From positions 1 to 42,406 of the forward strand of contig JACMOI010000082.1 in the NCBI GenBank assembly GCA_014378105.1: a stretch of 42,406 nt of DNA. The letters are read 5' to 3'. Below are positions 34,022 to 42,406 of the stretch, in pieces (positions within the stretch are counted from its first letter, which is position 1; each line of letters starts with the position of its first letter). Made by a program: the position numbers and the translations under genes. The notes beneath the pieces are model-generated. The model ran no database searches and was not told where the DNA came from. It saw nothing but the letters and a program-made list of their open reading frames with translations. The stretch comes from Pseudopedobacter sp. (GTDB lineage: Bacteria; Bacteroidota; Bacteroidia; Sphingobacteriales; Sphingobacteriaceae).

Positions 34022-36178
34022 ATGAAAAAAATTTACTCATTTTTATTCTTTTTAATATTGTTTAGATGTGCTTTAGCACAGGAAAACAAAAGTGCCATTA
34101 ATCTTACAGATATGTTAAAAATCAAATCTGTTGGAAATATTATTTTAAATGTGGACGCTTCAAAAGCGGCTTTTACCGTCAATAGTATTATTCCTGATGA
34201 AGCGAATAAAATCGATTATAAATACCAAAATCAAATTTATGTAACGAATACTACGGCTGGTTCTAAACCTTATCAATTAACATTTGAAAAGGAAGGCGCC
34301 TCTCAACCAGCATGGAGTCCAGATGGTACTCAATTGGCTTTTGTAAGAAGGGTGAATGGAAAGGGACAAATATATGTTCTGTCAATGAGCGGAGGTGAAG
34401 CCAAGCAAATTACTACTTTTAAGTATGGTGCAAGTAGCCCCGTATGGAGTCCAGATGGTAAGAAGATTTTGTTTTCTTCTGGTATTCCAATGACAGATTT
34501 ATTGAAAGATAGTTTGTTAAATCCAAATCATGAAATACCAAAATGGCCTTTTGAAAAACCTGGTTTTGTGGATAATAACTACTTAAAAGTATCCACAACA
34601 AAGCCTAATGCTGATGGAAATATGAACGAAATTAGAGCCTATTTAAGTCAGGATGAAACAGACAAAAAAGCAGTAGTATTGGATAAACTTAATTTCCAAA
34701 ATGAGTTTCAAATATCTTCAGAAATGAGTTTGAATCATCTCTTTTTAATAAATATAGATGGAGATACTGCTCCAAAACAAATAACTTCTGGTTTTAACAG
34801 TTTTGGGAATGCTAGTTTCACTCCTGATGGATTAAAAATTATTTTTTCTGGCGATGTTGATGATCTAGAACATCCTGACCGTTCTTTAGAAAGTGAAATT
34901 TTCATAAAGGATTTAAATAATGGAGATTTCAAGATGCTTTTGGGAGGTAAAAACAATAGATATTCTGACGCTAGTTTATCTTCAACTGGTAAATGGTTAG
35001 CTTATTTGAGTTCAACAACTTCTTTTGTAAGCATCAATGAATTATCCATCATGCCTTTAAATGGCTCCGCAAAAGATATCATTACTATTCCATTTGATAG
35101 AAATAAAAGTAACCTTACTTGGAGTAAAGATGATAAATACCTTTATTTTACTTCACAAAGTAATGGCGCAGTGCCGCTTTATAGATTAAATGTAGCTACT
35201 AAAACGATAGAGACTTTGAGTAATTTTGAAAGTGGAATTACCAGTTTCGATGTAGGTAAAAGCGGAATTATTTATTCTAAAACACAAGTTTCAAACCCTT
35301 CAGAATTGTATATGGCAGATGCCAATATGAAAAACGAAAAGCAATTAAGTAGTTTTAATAGTTGGGTGAATGATAAAAAACTTTCTTTCCCTGAGAAAAA
35401 ATCCTTTACTAATGAACAAGGGATGGTTGTAGAATACTGGGTGATGAAACCTTTAAATTATAAAGAAGGGGAAAAGTATCCTTTGTTGTTAGAAATACAT
35501 GGCGGTCCTTCTGCAATGTGGGGCCCCGGAGAGACCAGTATGTGGCAGGAATTTCAATATTTTTGCGCCAAAGGTTACGGGATAGTTTTTTCGAACCCAA
35601 GAGGATCTGGAGGTTACGGACTAGATTTTTTAAGAGCAAATGTTAACGATTGGGGAACTGGTCCGTCTAAGGATGTATTGACTGCTTTAGATAAAACTGT
35701 TGCAGAAGGTTGGGCAGATCCCAATAAACTATTAATTACTGGAGGTTCTTATGCAGGTTATTTAACTGCATGGATTATTAGTCATGACCAACGTTTTAAA
35801 GCTGCTTGTGCGCAAAGAGGCGTTTATGATTTAGCTACTTTTTTTGGAGAAGGAAATGCATGGAGATTGGTCCCTAACTATTTTGGAGGTTATCCTTGGG
35901 AGCCTAAAGTAAAAGAGGTATTGGTTCGGGAATCACCGATTACCTATGTTCAAAATATTAAAACACCATTTATTATTTTCCACGGAGGAAGCGACAGAAG
36001 AACCGGATTTGTACAAGGAGAAATGATGTTTAGAAGTTTAAAGGTGTTAAACAGACCAGTTGAGTATGTGGTACATCCAAACGCTACGCATGAAATTACC
36101 AGAAGCGGGGACAATAGACAAAGAATGGATCAATTATTAAGAACTTACGAATTTTTTGAAAGGTATCTTTCGAATTAG
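34022..36178 (+). CDS. Exported S9 family peptidase (prolyl oligopeptidase type)
   Basis: The product (718 residues) has a signal peptide (FLFFLILFRCALAQ) and a beta-propeller of TolB/WD-like repeats (about 30-430), with PAWSPDG and PVWSPDG repeats. The alpha/beta hydrolase domain follows. The catalytic triad is Ser576 in GGSYAGY, Asp658 in HGGSDRR and His690 in HPNATHE. This is the acylaminoacyl-/dipeptidyl-peptidase group, expected to trim short peptides in the periplasm. The gene is probably monocistronic and ends at a bidirectional hairpin. No -7 box close to the start was found. Confidence 0.92.
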   Translation: MKKIYSFLFFLILFRCALAQENKSAINLTDMLKIKSVGNIILNVDASKAAFTVNSIIPDEANKIDYKYQNQIYVTNTTAGSKPYQLTFEKEGASQPAWSPDGTQLAFVRRVNGKGQIYVLSMSGGEAKQITTFKYGASSPVWSPDGKKILFSSGIPMTDLLKDSLLNPNHEIPKWPFEKPGFVDNNYLKVSTTKPNADGNMNEIRAYLSQDETDKKAVVLDKLNFQNEFQISSEMSLNHLFLINIDGDTAPKQITSGFNSFGNASFTPDGLKIIFSGDVDDLEHPDRSLESEIFIKDLNNGDFKMLLGGKNNRYSDASLSSTGKWLAYLSSTTSFVSINELSIMPLNGSAKDIITIPFDRNKSNLTWSKDDKYLYFTSQSNGAVPLYRLNVATKTIETLSNFESGITSFDVGKSGIIYSKTQVSNPSELYMADANMKNEKQLSSFNSWVNDKKLSFPEKKSFTNEQGMVVEYWVMKPLNYKEGEKYPLLLEIHGGPSAMWGPGETSMWQEFQYFCAKGYGIVFSNPRGSGGYGLDFLRANVNDWGTGPSKDVLTALDKTVAEGWADPNKLLITGGSYAGYLTAWIISHDQRFKAACAQRGVYDLATFFGEGNAWRLVPNYFGGYPWEPKVKEVLVRESPITYVQNIKTPFIIFHGGSDRRTGFVQGEMMFRSLKVLNRPVEYVVHPNATHEITRSGDNRQRMDQLLRTYEFFERYLSN

Positions 36179-36274
36179 TTCGGATGTTTTTGTTCTAGAA
36201 GATTCAACTTTTTAGAGATTCTGCGCTAATTAACACAGGATCCTCTCTGATAGACCCAGCTTGTACGAAAATTT

Positions 36275-36318
36275 AAAAATATGATGGTATTTCAATTGAA
36301 ATAGCATCATATTTTTTT
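36275..36318. terminator. Bidirectional hairpin terminator
   Basis: AAAAATATGATGgTATTTC (36275-36293) pairs with GAAATAgCATCATATTTTT (36298-36316) around AATT, with one mismatch in 19 pairs. A/T flanks serve both the S9 peptidase and the converging epimerase gene, whose stop codon lies at its edge. Confidence 0.8.
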
Positions 36319-37414
36319 AAACACTCGACTTTTCACAACTTTCTAAAAATTTATTATCCGCATCCACACCAATTCCAGATTCATCAGGTACAAAAAGCTC
36401 AAAACCTTTGTAGGTTAAACCACCACTTGCAGGGTCAACCAAATGACCTAATAGGCAGGTATCTAAATCGAAAAACTTAATTTTTGGACAAGCTAAAGCA
36501 AAATGAAGATTTGCTGTTAAGGCAATTCTACTTTCGAGCATGCTCCCAATCATACATGGAATATCATGCATTCTTGCTTCATGGTAAATCTTTAGTGCTT
36601 CATTGATTCCGCCCGATTTGGCAAACTTGATATTGATGTAATCACAAGATTTTGATTTAATCAATTTCCTAGCATCGTGATGATTGAAGCAACTTTCATC
36701 TCCCGTTAATTTGATGGGTGAAAGCTTTTTCAATTCTGGTAAATAGTCATCAAACCAGGTTCGCATGGGTTGCTCACAAAACTCAATATTAAATTTCTGG
36801 AGCTCATTTAAAGCTAAAATCGCTTCTTCAAAAGTCCAGCCTTGGTTTGCATCCAATCTTAAAACGGTAGTATCACCAACTGCTTTTCTAATTTGTTTTA
36901 CGCGTTCAATGTCATCCTCAACTTTCTTTCCTAATTTTATTTTGATGATGCTACAGCCGTTTTCCACATGTTTTTTAGCAGTTTTCGCCATTCCTTCTGG
37001 CGCATCAATACCAATAGTCATATCCGTAATGACTTGTCTTTTTTCGCCGCCTAAGAATTGATATAGCGGTTGATTCGCATTTTTAGCCGCGATATCATAT
37101 AAAGCCATGTCAAATGCGGATTTACAAGTTGCGTTAAAAGCTGTATAATTATTTAATTCTCGCATTCTATCTTCAATAGCCAGTGGATTTTTCCCTTTCC
37201 AGATTTTCGCGAAATCCTGAGCCATTTTTAACATGGTTTCCTGCGTTTCACCCACAATCATTGGGAAAGCAGAGCCTTCGCCGACGCCATAAATTCCAGC
37301 ATCGGTATAAACTCGGATAAAAATATTTTGGGCAAAATCCATTGTTCCGGTGGCGATGGTAAAAGGTTCCATCGGGATACTGAAACGGTAAATATCTATA
37401 TGTGTGATAAGCAT
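36317..37414 (-). CDS. Dipeptide epimerase (enolase superfamily)
   Basis: The product (365 residues) is a MLE-subgroup enolase-superfamily enzyme, probably an L-Ala-D/L-Glu-type dipeptide epimerase. The catalytic bases are Lys158/Lys160 in KIKLG and Lys263/Lys266 in NIKFAKSGG; the metal ligands are Asp188 (DANQGW), Glu214 (CEQP) and Asp239 (GDES). The late FFDLDT segment is typical of the dipeptide-binding group. A GTG at 37447 is in frame, but the ATG at 37414 starts with the family's MLITHIDIY-like strand. Such enzymes recycle murein dipeptides. The exact dipeptide is not readable. Confidence 0.88.
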   Translation of the reverse strand: MLITHIDIYRFSIPMEPFTIATGTMDFAQNIFIRVYTDAGIYGVGEGSAFPMIVGETQETMLKMAQDFAKIWKGKNPLAIEDRMRELNNYTAFNATCKSAFDMALYDIAAKNANQPLYQFLGGEKRQVITDMTIGIDAPEGMAKTAKKHVENGCSIIKIKLGKKVEDDIERVKQIRKAVGDTTVLRLDANQGWTFEEAILALNELQKFNIEFCEQPMRTWFDDYLPELKKLSPIKLTGDESCFNHHDARKLIKSKSCDYINIKFAKSGGINEALKIYHEARMHDIPCMIGSMLESRIALTANLHFALACPKIKFFDLDTCLLGHLVDPASGGLTYKGFELFVPDESGIGVDADNKFLESCEKSSV

Positions 37415-37429
37415 GGTTAAATTTAGAGG

Positions 37430-37535
37430 TTTAACCACAGAGTTCACAAAGTTTAGTCACAAAGTTTACAAAGAATTTGATAAATCTATCTGCTTTGCGA
37501 CCTTTGTGAAACACTTGGTGCCCTTTGTGGTTAAA
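37430..37535. repeat. Imperfect inverted-repeat element between divergent genes
   Basis: TTTAACCACA (37430-37439) is inverted at 37526-37535 and TTCACAAAG (37443-37451) at 37502-37510. In between are further CACAAAG and CTTTGTG words. The element fills the gap between the epimerase and the thioredoxin-domain gene, ending five bases before the latter's ATG. I recall AACCACAAAG-type intergenic repeats from many bacteria, so it is probably one copy of a dispersed family. It must overlap the promoters of both genes. Confidence 0.6.
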
Positions 37536-37540
37536 AAATT

Positions 37541-39547
37541 ATGGCAAATAGACTTCAACATTCCTCTTCCCCTTATCTTTTACAACACGCCAATAATCCA
37601 GTTGATTGGTACCCTTGGGGGAAAGAAGCTTTAGATAAGGCAAAGGCCGAAAATAAATTAATTTTAGTGAGTATCGGTTACTCGGCTTGCCATTGGTGCC
37701 ATGTGATGGAGCATGAAAGTTTTGAAGATGAGCAGGTAGCAGAGTTAATGAATCGGTTTTTTGTTTGCGTTAAGATAGATCGAGAGGAGCGGCCAGACAT
37801 AGATCAAATTTATATGACTGCTGTTCAATTGATGACTGGTAGAGGCGGTTGGCCGCTGAATTGTTTCTGTTTGCCAGATCAAAGGCCAATTTATGGTGGA
37901 ACTTATTTTCCCAAACAAGATTGGATGAATTTATTAACGAATCTGGCTCATTTTTATGAAACTAAACCAGAAGAAGCAGAAGATTATGCAGTAAAGTTAA
38001 CCAGCGGAATTCAGCAATCAGAAAAATTAAACTTCATTAAAGAAGAGAAAACCTACAACATTGAGAATATTCAGGAAATTCTAGAACCTTGGAAAAGGTT
38101 GTTCGATTTTTCGGAAGGTGGACCTAATCGAGCGCCCAAATTTCCGATGCCAAATAATTGGGATTTCTTAATGCGTTGTGCGCATTTATTAAAAGATGAA
38201 GCAGCACATGTCATCGTTCGACTCACTTTAGATAAAATGGCTGCTGGTGGAATTTACGATCATTTAGGTGGTGGTTTTGCTCGATACTCTGTTGATGGAA
38301 AATGGCATATTCCACATTTCGAGAAGATGCTGTATGATAATGGCCAGTTAATAGGGCTTTACGCCGATGCTTATAAATGGTGCGAAGAAGACCGATACAA
38401 AGAAGTTGTTGAAGAAACTTTTGAATGGCTAAAAAGAGAAATGACCTCGCTAGAAGGCGGATTTTATTCGGCTTTGGATGCCGATAGCGAAGGGGTAGAA
38501 GGAAAGTTTTACACCTGGGATAAAGTAGAAATTGATACCATATTAGGCACAGATGCAGAAATTTTTAATCTGTTTTACGAGGTGAGTGAAGAAGGGAATT
38601 GGGAAGAAGAGCACATCAATAATTTGTGGATCAGAAAGGAGAAGTCAGCTATAGCCAAAGTTTTTAATTTCACTGAAGAAGAACTCAATAGTAAATTAAA
38701 ACAATCTCGTGAGAAACTGTTGGGGGTTAGAAGTAAAAGAATTCGCCCTGGATTAGATGATAAAATCCTCACTTCTTGGAATGCGTTAATGATAAAAGGT
38801 TTGTGTAAAGCTTATCAGGCTTTCGCCGATGAAAAATACTTAGACCTAGCTTTAAAAAACTTTCAATTCTTGAAGAAGAATGTCATCAAAACTGAAGGTG
38901 GTATTTATAGAAATTATAAAAATGGAAAAGCCAGCATCAATGGTTTTTTAGACGATTATGCTTTGCTGATTGAAGCCATGATTTGCTTGTACGAATGTAC
39001 TTTCGAAGAGGATTATTTACATCAAGGGAAAGCTTTAACAGATTATGTTTTAGATCATTTTAGAGATGATGAATCAGGAATGTTCTTTTATACATCCGAT
39101 GAAGACGAAGCCTTAATTGCCCGTAAATACGAAACGATGGACAACGTAATACCAGCTTCTAACTCGGTAATGGCTTGGAATTTAAAAAAGTTGTCTCAAC
39201 TTTTTGATGAAAAACGGTATGAAAAAATCTATCAGCATTTATTGAAAATGGTGGAGCCTCAAATGAAATCTTACGGTTCTGCCTACTCGAATTGGGCATC
39301 TTTATTGCTGGAAGAAGTAAAAGGAAGCTTCGAAATTGCAATAACTGGCAAAGAATGGACACAAAAACGTCAATATTTGGAAAAAATATACATTCCAAAC
39401 AAGATAATTTTGGGAGGTCAACAAGGAACTTTACCTTTGTTACAAGATAAGTTTGTTGGCGAAACCAAGATTTTTGTTTGTAAGGATAAAACCTGTAAGC
39501 TACCGTTGAGCGATATAAACGAAGTAATTAAACAAATTTTTGAATAG
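37541..39547 (+). CDS. DUF255 thioredoxin-domain protein (YyaL/SSP411 type)
   Basis: The product (668 residues) has an N-terminal thioredoxin-like DUF255 domain (about 1-165), with [15 protein letters not shown] and the CxxC pair C50-His-Trp-C53. A long alpha/alpha barrel resembling N-acylglucosamine 2-epimerases and glycosidases follows (200-600). No signal peptide is visible, so it is cytoplasmic. The family is widespread, from bacteria to human SPATA20, with no settled activity. Length is normal. The start codon directly follows an inverted-repeat element. Confidence 0.9.
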   Translation: MANRLQHSSSPYLLQHANNPVDWYPWGKEALDKAKAENKLILVSIGYSACHWCHVMEHESFEDEQVAELMNRFFVCVKIDREERPDIDQIYMTAVQLMTGRGGWPLNCFCLPDQRPIYGGTYFPKQDWMNLLTNLAHFYETKPEEAEDYAVKLTSGIQQSEKLNFIKEEKTYNIENIQEILEPWKRLFDFSEGGPNRAPKFPMPNNWDFLMRCAHLLKDEAAHVIVRLTLDKMAAGGIYDHLGGGFARYSVDGKWHIPHFEKMLYDNGQLIGLYADAYKWCEEDRYKEVVEETFEWLKREMTSLEGGFYSALDADSEGVEGKFYTWDKVEIDTILGTDAEIFNLFYEVSEEGNWEEEHINNLWIRKEKSAIAKVFNFTEEELNSKLKQSREKLLGVRSKRIRPGLDDKILTSWNALMIKGLCKAYQAFADEKYLDLALKNFQFLKKNVIKTEGGIYRNYKNGKASINGFLDDYALLIEAMICLYECTFEEDYLHQGKALTDYVLDHFRDDESGMFFYTSDEDEALIARKYETMDNVIPASNSVMAWNLKKLSQLFDEKRYEKIYQHLLKMVEPQMKSYGSAYSNWASLLLEEVKGSFEIAITGKEWTQKRQYLEKIYIPNKIILGGQQGTLPLLQDKFVGETKIFVCKDKTCKLPLSDINEVIKQIFE

Positions 39548-39579
39548 GGGCGTTTCATCGTTTCGAAAAAAATAAAAAA

Positions 39580-40074
39580 ATGAAGATTGATAATAACCAC
39601 GTAGTAGGTTTGACCTACGATTTGTATGTCACCGAAAACGGTGAAAAAAAACATGTAGAAAGTGCAACAACCGAACAACCTTTAACATTCCTTTACGGAG
39701 TGGGGATGATGTTGCCAAAATTTGAAGAGCATTTAACCGGTTTAGCTGTAGGAGATGATTATGCTTTTACTTTATCCGCAGAAGATGGATATGGAGTATA
39801 TGATGAAAAGGCAGTTGCCCCACTTCCTAAAGATATGTTTGGTGACCAACCTTTACCAGAAGTTGGCGCTATTTTACCTTTACAGGATAATAATGGAGGT
39901 ACTTTTCAAGGTCGTGTAGTATCTATAGTTGAAGATGCAGTTTTAGTTGATTTAAACCATCCTATGGCTGGTCACGAATTACACTTTAATGGAGTTATCA
40001 AAGATGTTAGACCTGCAACTGAAGAAGAACTAGAGCATGGTCATGTTCACGGAGAAGGTGGACATCAGCATTAA
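39580..40074 (+). CDS. slyD: SlyD-like FKBP-type peptidyl-prolyl isomerase
   Basis: The product (164 residues) catalyses prolyl cis-trans isomerisation and acts as a chaperone. The FKBP half-domains flank an insert-in-flap region (about 70-130), and LTYDLYVTENGE, FLYGVGMMLPKFEEHLTGL and VDLNHPMAGHELHF are SlyD-like segments. The C-terminus is short but His-rich (HGHVHGEGGHQH), a possible nickel or zinc site, shorter than that of E. coli SlyD. It follows the DUF255 gene by 32 bases, so the two may be co-transcribed. It ends at a strong terminator. Confidence 0.9.
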   Translation: MKIDNNHVVGLTYDLYVTENGEKKHVESATTEQPLTFLYGVGMMLPKFEEHLTGLAVGDDYAFTLSAEDGYGVYDEKAVAPLPKDMFGDQPLPEVGAILPLQDNNGGTFQGRVVSIVEDAVLVDLNHPMAGHELHFNGVIKDVRPATEEELEHGHVHGEGGHQH

Positions 40075-40119
40075 TAGATTTACAATTTTAGATTTTTGAA
40101 TTACGAATTAGTAATTATT

Positions 40120-40152
40120 AAAAAAGCTTCCTGAATTTTAGGAAGCTTTTTT
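40120..40152. terminator. Bidirectional hairpin terminator
   Basis: AAAAAAGCTTCCT (40120-40132) and AGGAAGCTTTTTT (40140-40152) form a perfect 13-bp stem with a seven-base loop. It lies between the converging slyD and ABC-F genes and can serve both. Confidence 0.88.
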
Positions 40153-40171
40153 AATTAAATCTTAAAATTGA

Positions 40172-41830
<1,659 letters not shown>

Positions 41831-41906
41831 TTACAATAAAGCCCATTATAGCTAAAATGATAATTGTATGAAATCAAATCCAAAATTTATTCTGCACCTT
41901 TAAATC

Positions 41907-42362
41907 ATGATTAAGGATTTTAAGGAAAAGATACTTTTGCATTGTTTAAACTTATTAGAAAAAAAGGAAGAGGAGATAAAGACAGAGATTGGTAATTTAA
42001 GAGATGGAATTGCCAACGACTCTAAAAGTTCTATGGGTGATAAATACGAAACTAGCAGAGAAATGTCTCAGCAAGAAATTAATCTATTGGAACAACAATT
42101 GGCAAACAATGGCCACCAGTTATTTCAATTAAAGTCTTTAAACCTTAGTACCTCAACAAAAAGCGTGGGTTTAGGAAGTTTGGTAAAAACGAACATAGGA
42201 AATTTCTTTATCTCTGTTGGATTAGGAGAAATAGTGGTAGAAAAGCAACCTGTATTTTTAATTTCGGCAGTGTCTCCACTAGGGAAATTAATAATTGGTA
42301 AAAATGAAGGTGACCAATTTGCAATGAATAATAAAGAGATCAAAGTTTTACAATTATTTTAA
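41907..42362 (+). CDS. GreA/GreB-like protein
   Basis: The product (151 residues) has an N-terminal helical hairpin (about 5-80) with an acidic/polar tip, SSMGDKYETSREMSQ, resembling the tip of Gre factors. The C-terminal domain contains SPLGKLIIGKNEGD, like the FKBP-type domain of GreA (SPxGxALIGKxxGD). In Bacteroidota, relatives are often labelled 3-oxoacyl-ACP synthase, which the sequence does not support. A role at the RNA polymerase secondary channel is plausible but unproven. It lies three bases before the next gene. Confidence 0.7.
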   Translation: MIKDFKEKILLHCLNLLEKKEEEIKTEIGNLRDGIANDSKSSMGDKYETSREMSQQEINLLEQQLANNGHQLFQLKSLNLSTSTKSVGLGSLVKTNIGNFFISVGLGEIVVEKQPVFLISAVSPLGKLIIGKNEGDQFAMNNKEIKVLQLF

Positions 42363-42365
42363 GCA

Positions 42366-42406
42366 ATGGAATTTACTTTAACTACACCTGCACTTTTATT
42401 TTCTGC
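42366..42406 (+). CDS. Start of a gene cut by the window, possibly DUF2721
   Basis: Only 13 codons are visible: MEFTLTTPALLFS. The ATG follows the previous stop by three bases, so they are co-transcribed. The opening resembles DUF2721 membrane proteins I recall from Bacteroidota, but the evidence is too short to be sure. Confidence 0.4.
   Translation, partial: MEFTLTTPALLFS

Noticed and set aside
41907-42362. Calling the gene 3-oxoacyl-ACP synthase
   Set aside because: At 151 residues with a helical hairpin and a Gre-like C-terminus, it has no thiolase fold or catalytic Cys-His-His.

Overview
The window looks like chromosomal DNA of a Bacteroidota bacterium, most likely Sphingobacteriaceae (Pedobacter-like). 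The grounds are the low GC of most of the window, start regions with the Bacteroidota -7 box TAnnTTTG instead of Shine-Dalgarno sites, a DUF4290 gene beside murA, a TonB-plug/macroglobulin-type surface protein, and small intergenic repeats of a kind I recall from this group. No rRNA, tRNA, CRISPR array, intact prophage or intact insertion sequence was seen.

Layout. 1-3.4 kb: end of tyrosine/homogentisate catabolism (hmgA on the minus strand, cut by the left edge; fahA and a flavin-reductase-like gene on the plus strand), with a perfect 9-4-9 palindrome in front of hmgA. 3.5-6.2 kb: a large exported plug-domain protein. 6.4-8.3 kb: cystathionine beta-synthase and an OsmC peroxidase, converging on a shared hairpin terminator. 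8.6-10.8 kb: two overlapping VirJ/AcvB-type hydrolases. 10.8-16.8 kb: a compact minus-strand cluster (DUF547 lipoprotein, FAD oxidoreductase, membrane 4Fe-4S protein, two GT2 glycosyltransferases). 16.8-17.8 kb: decayed DNA with a broken histidine-phosphatase gene. 17.8-23.2 kb: a higher-GC block with a sensor kinase, a sigma54-type response regulator and the potassium transporter Kup, with a possible -24/-12 promoter and upstream palindrome in front of kup. 23.6-23.85 kb: a frameshifted remnant of another kup on the opposite strand, suggesting that the block replaced a native kup. 23.9-28.6 kb: murA (Asp in place of the catalytic Cys), a DUF4290 gene and a PcrA/UvrD helicase. 28.7-30.9 kb: a TPR membrane protein with a histidine-kinase dimerisation segment but no ATPase domain, divergent from three tiny exported-peptide genes that all end in Trp-Asp. 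31-36.2 kb: M20 dipeptidase, GH25 muramidase, YjbQ protein and S9 peptidase. 36.3-42.4 kb: dipeptide epimerase, DUF255 thioredoxin-domain protein, SlyD-like isomerase, an ABC-F ATPase, a GreA-like protein and a gene cut by the right edge.

How the genes fit together. HmgA and FahA catalyse the last two steps from homogentisate to fumarate and acetoacetate. Muramidase, dipeptidase, S9 peptidase and dipeptide epimerase could act in succession on peptidoglycan-derived peptides, though they are not one operon. The kinase, regulator and kup could form a self-contained potassium-uptake module. The best candidates for an undescribed system are the Trp-Asp peptides beside the TPR/dimerisation protein, and the redox/glycosyltransferase/DUF547 cluster facing the VirJ-type hydrolases.
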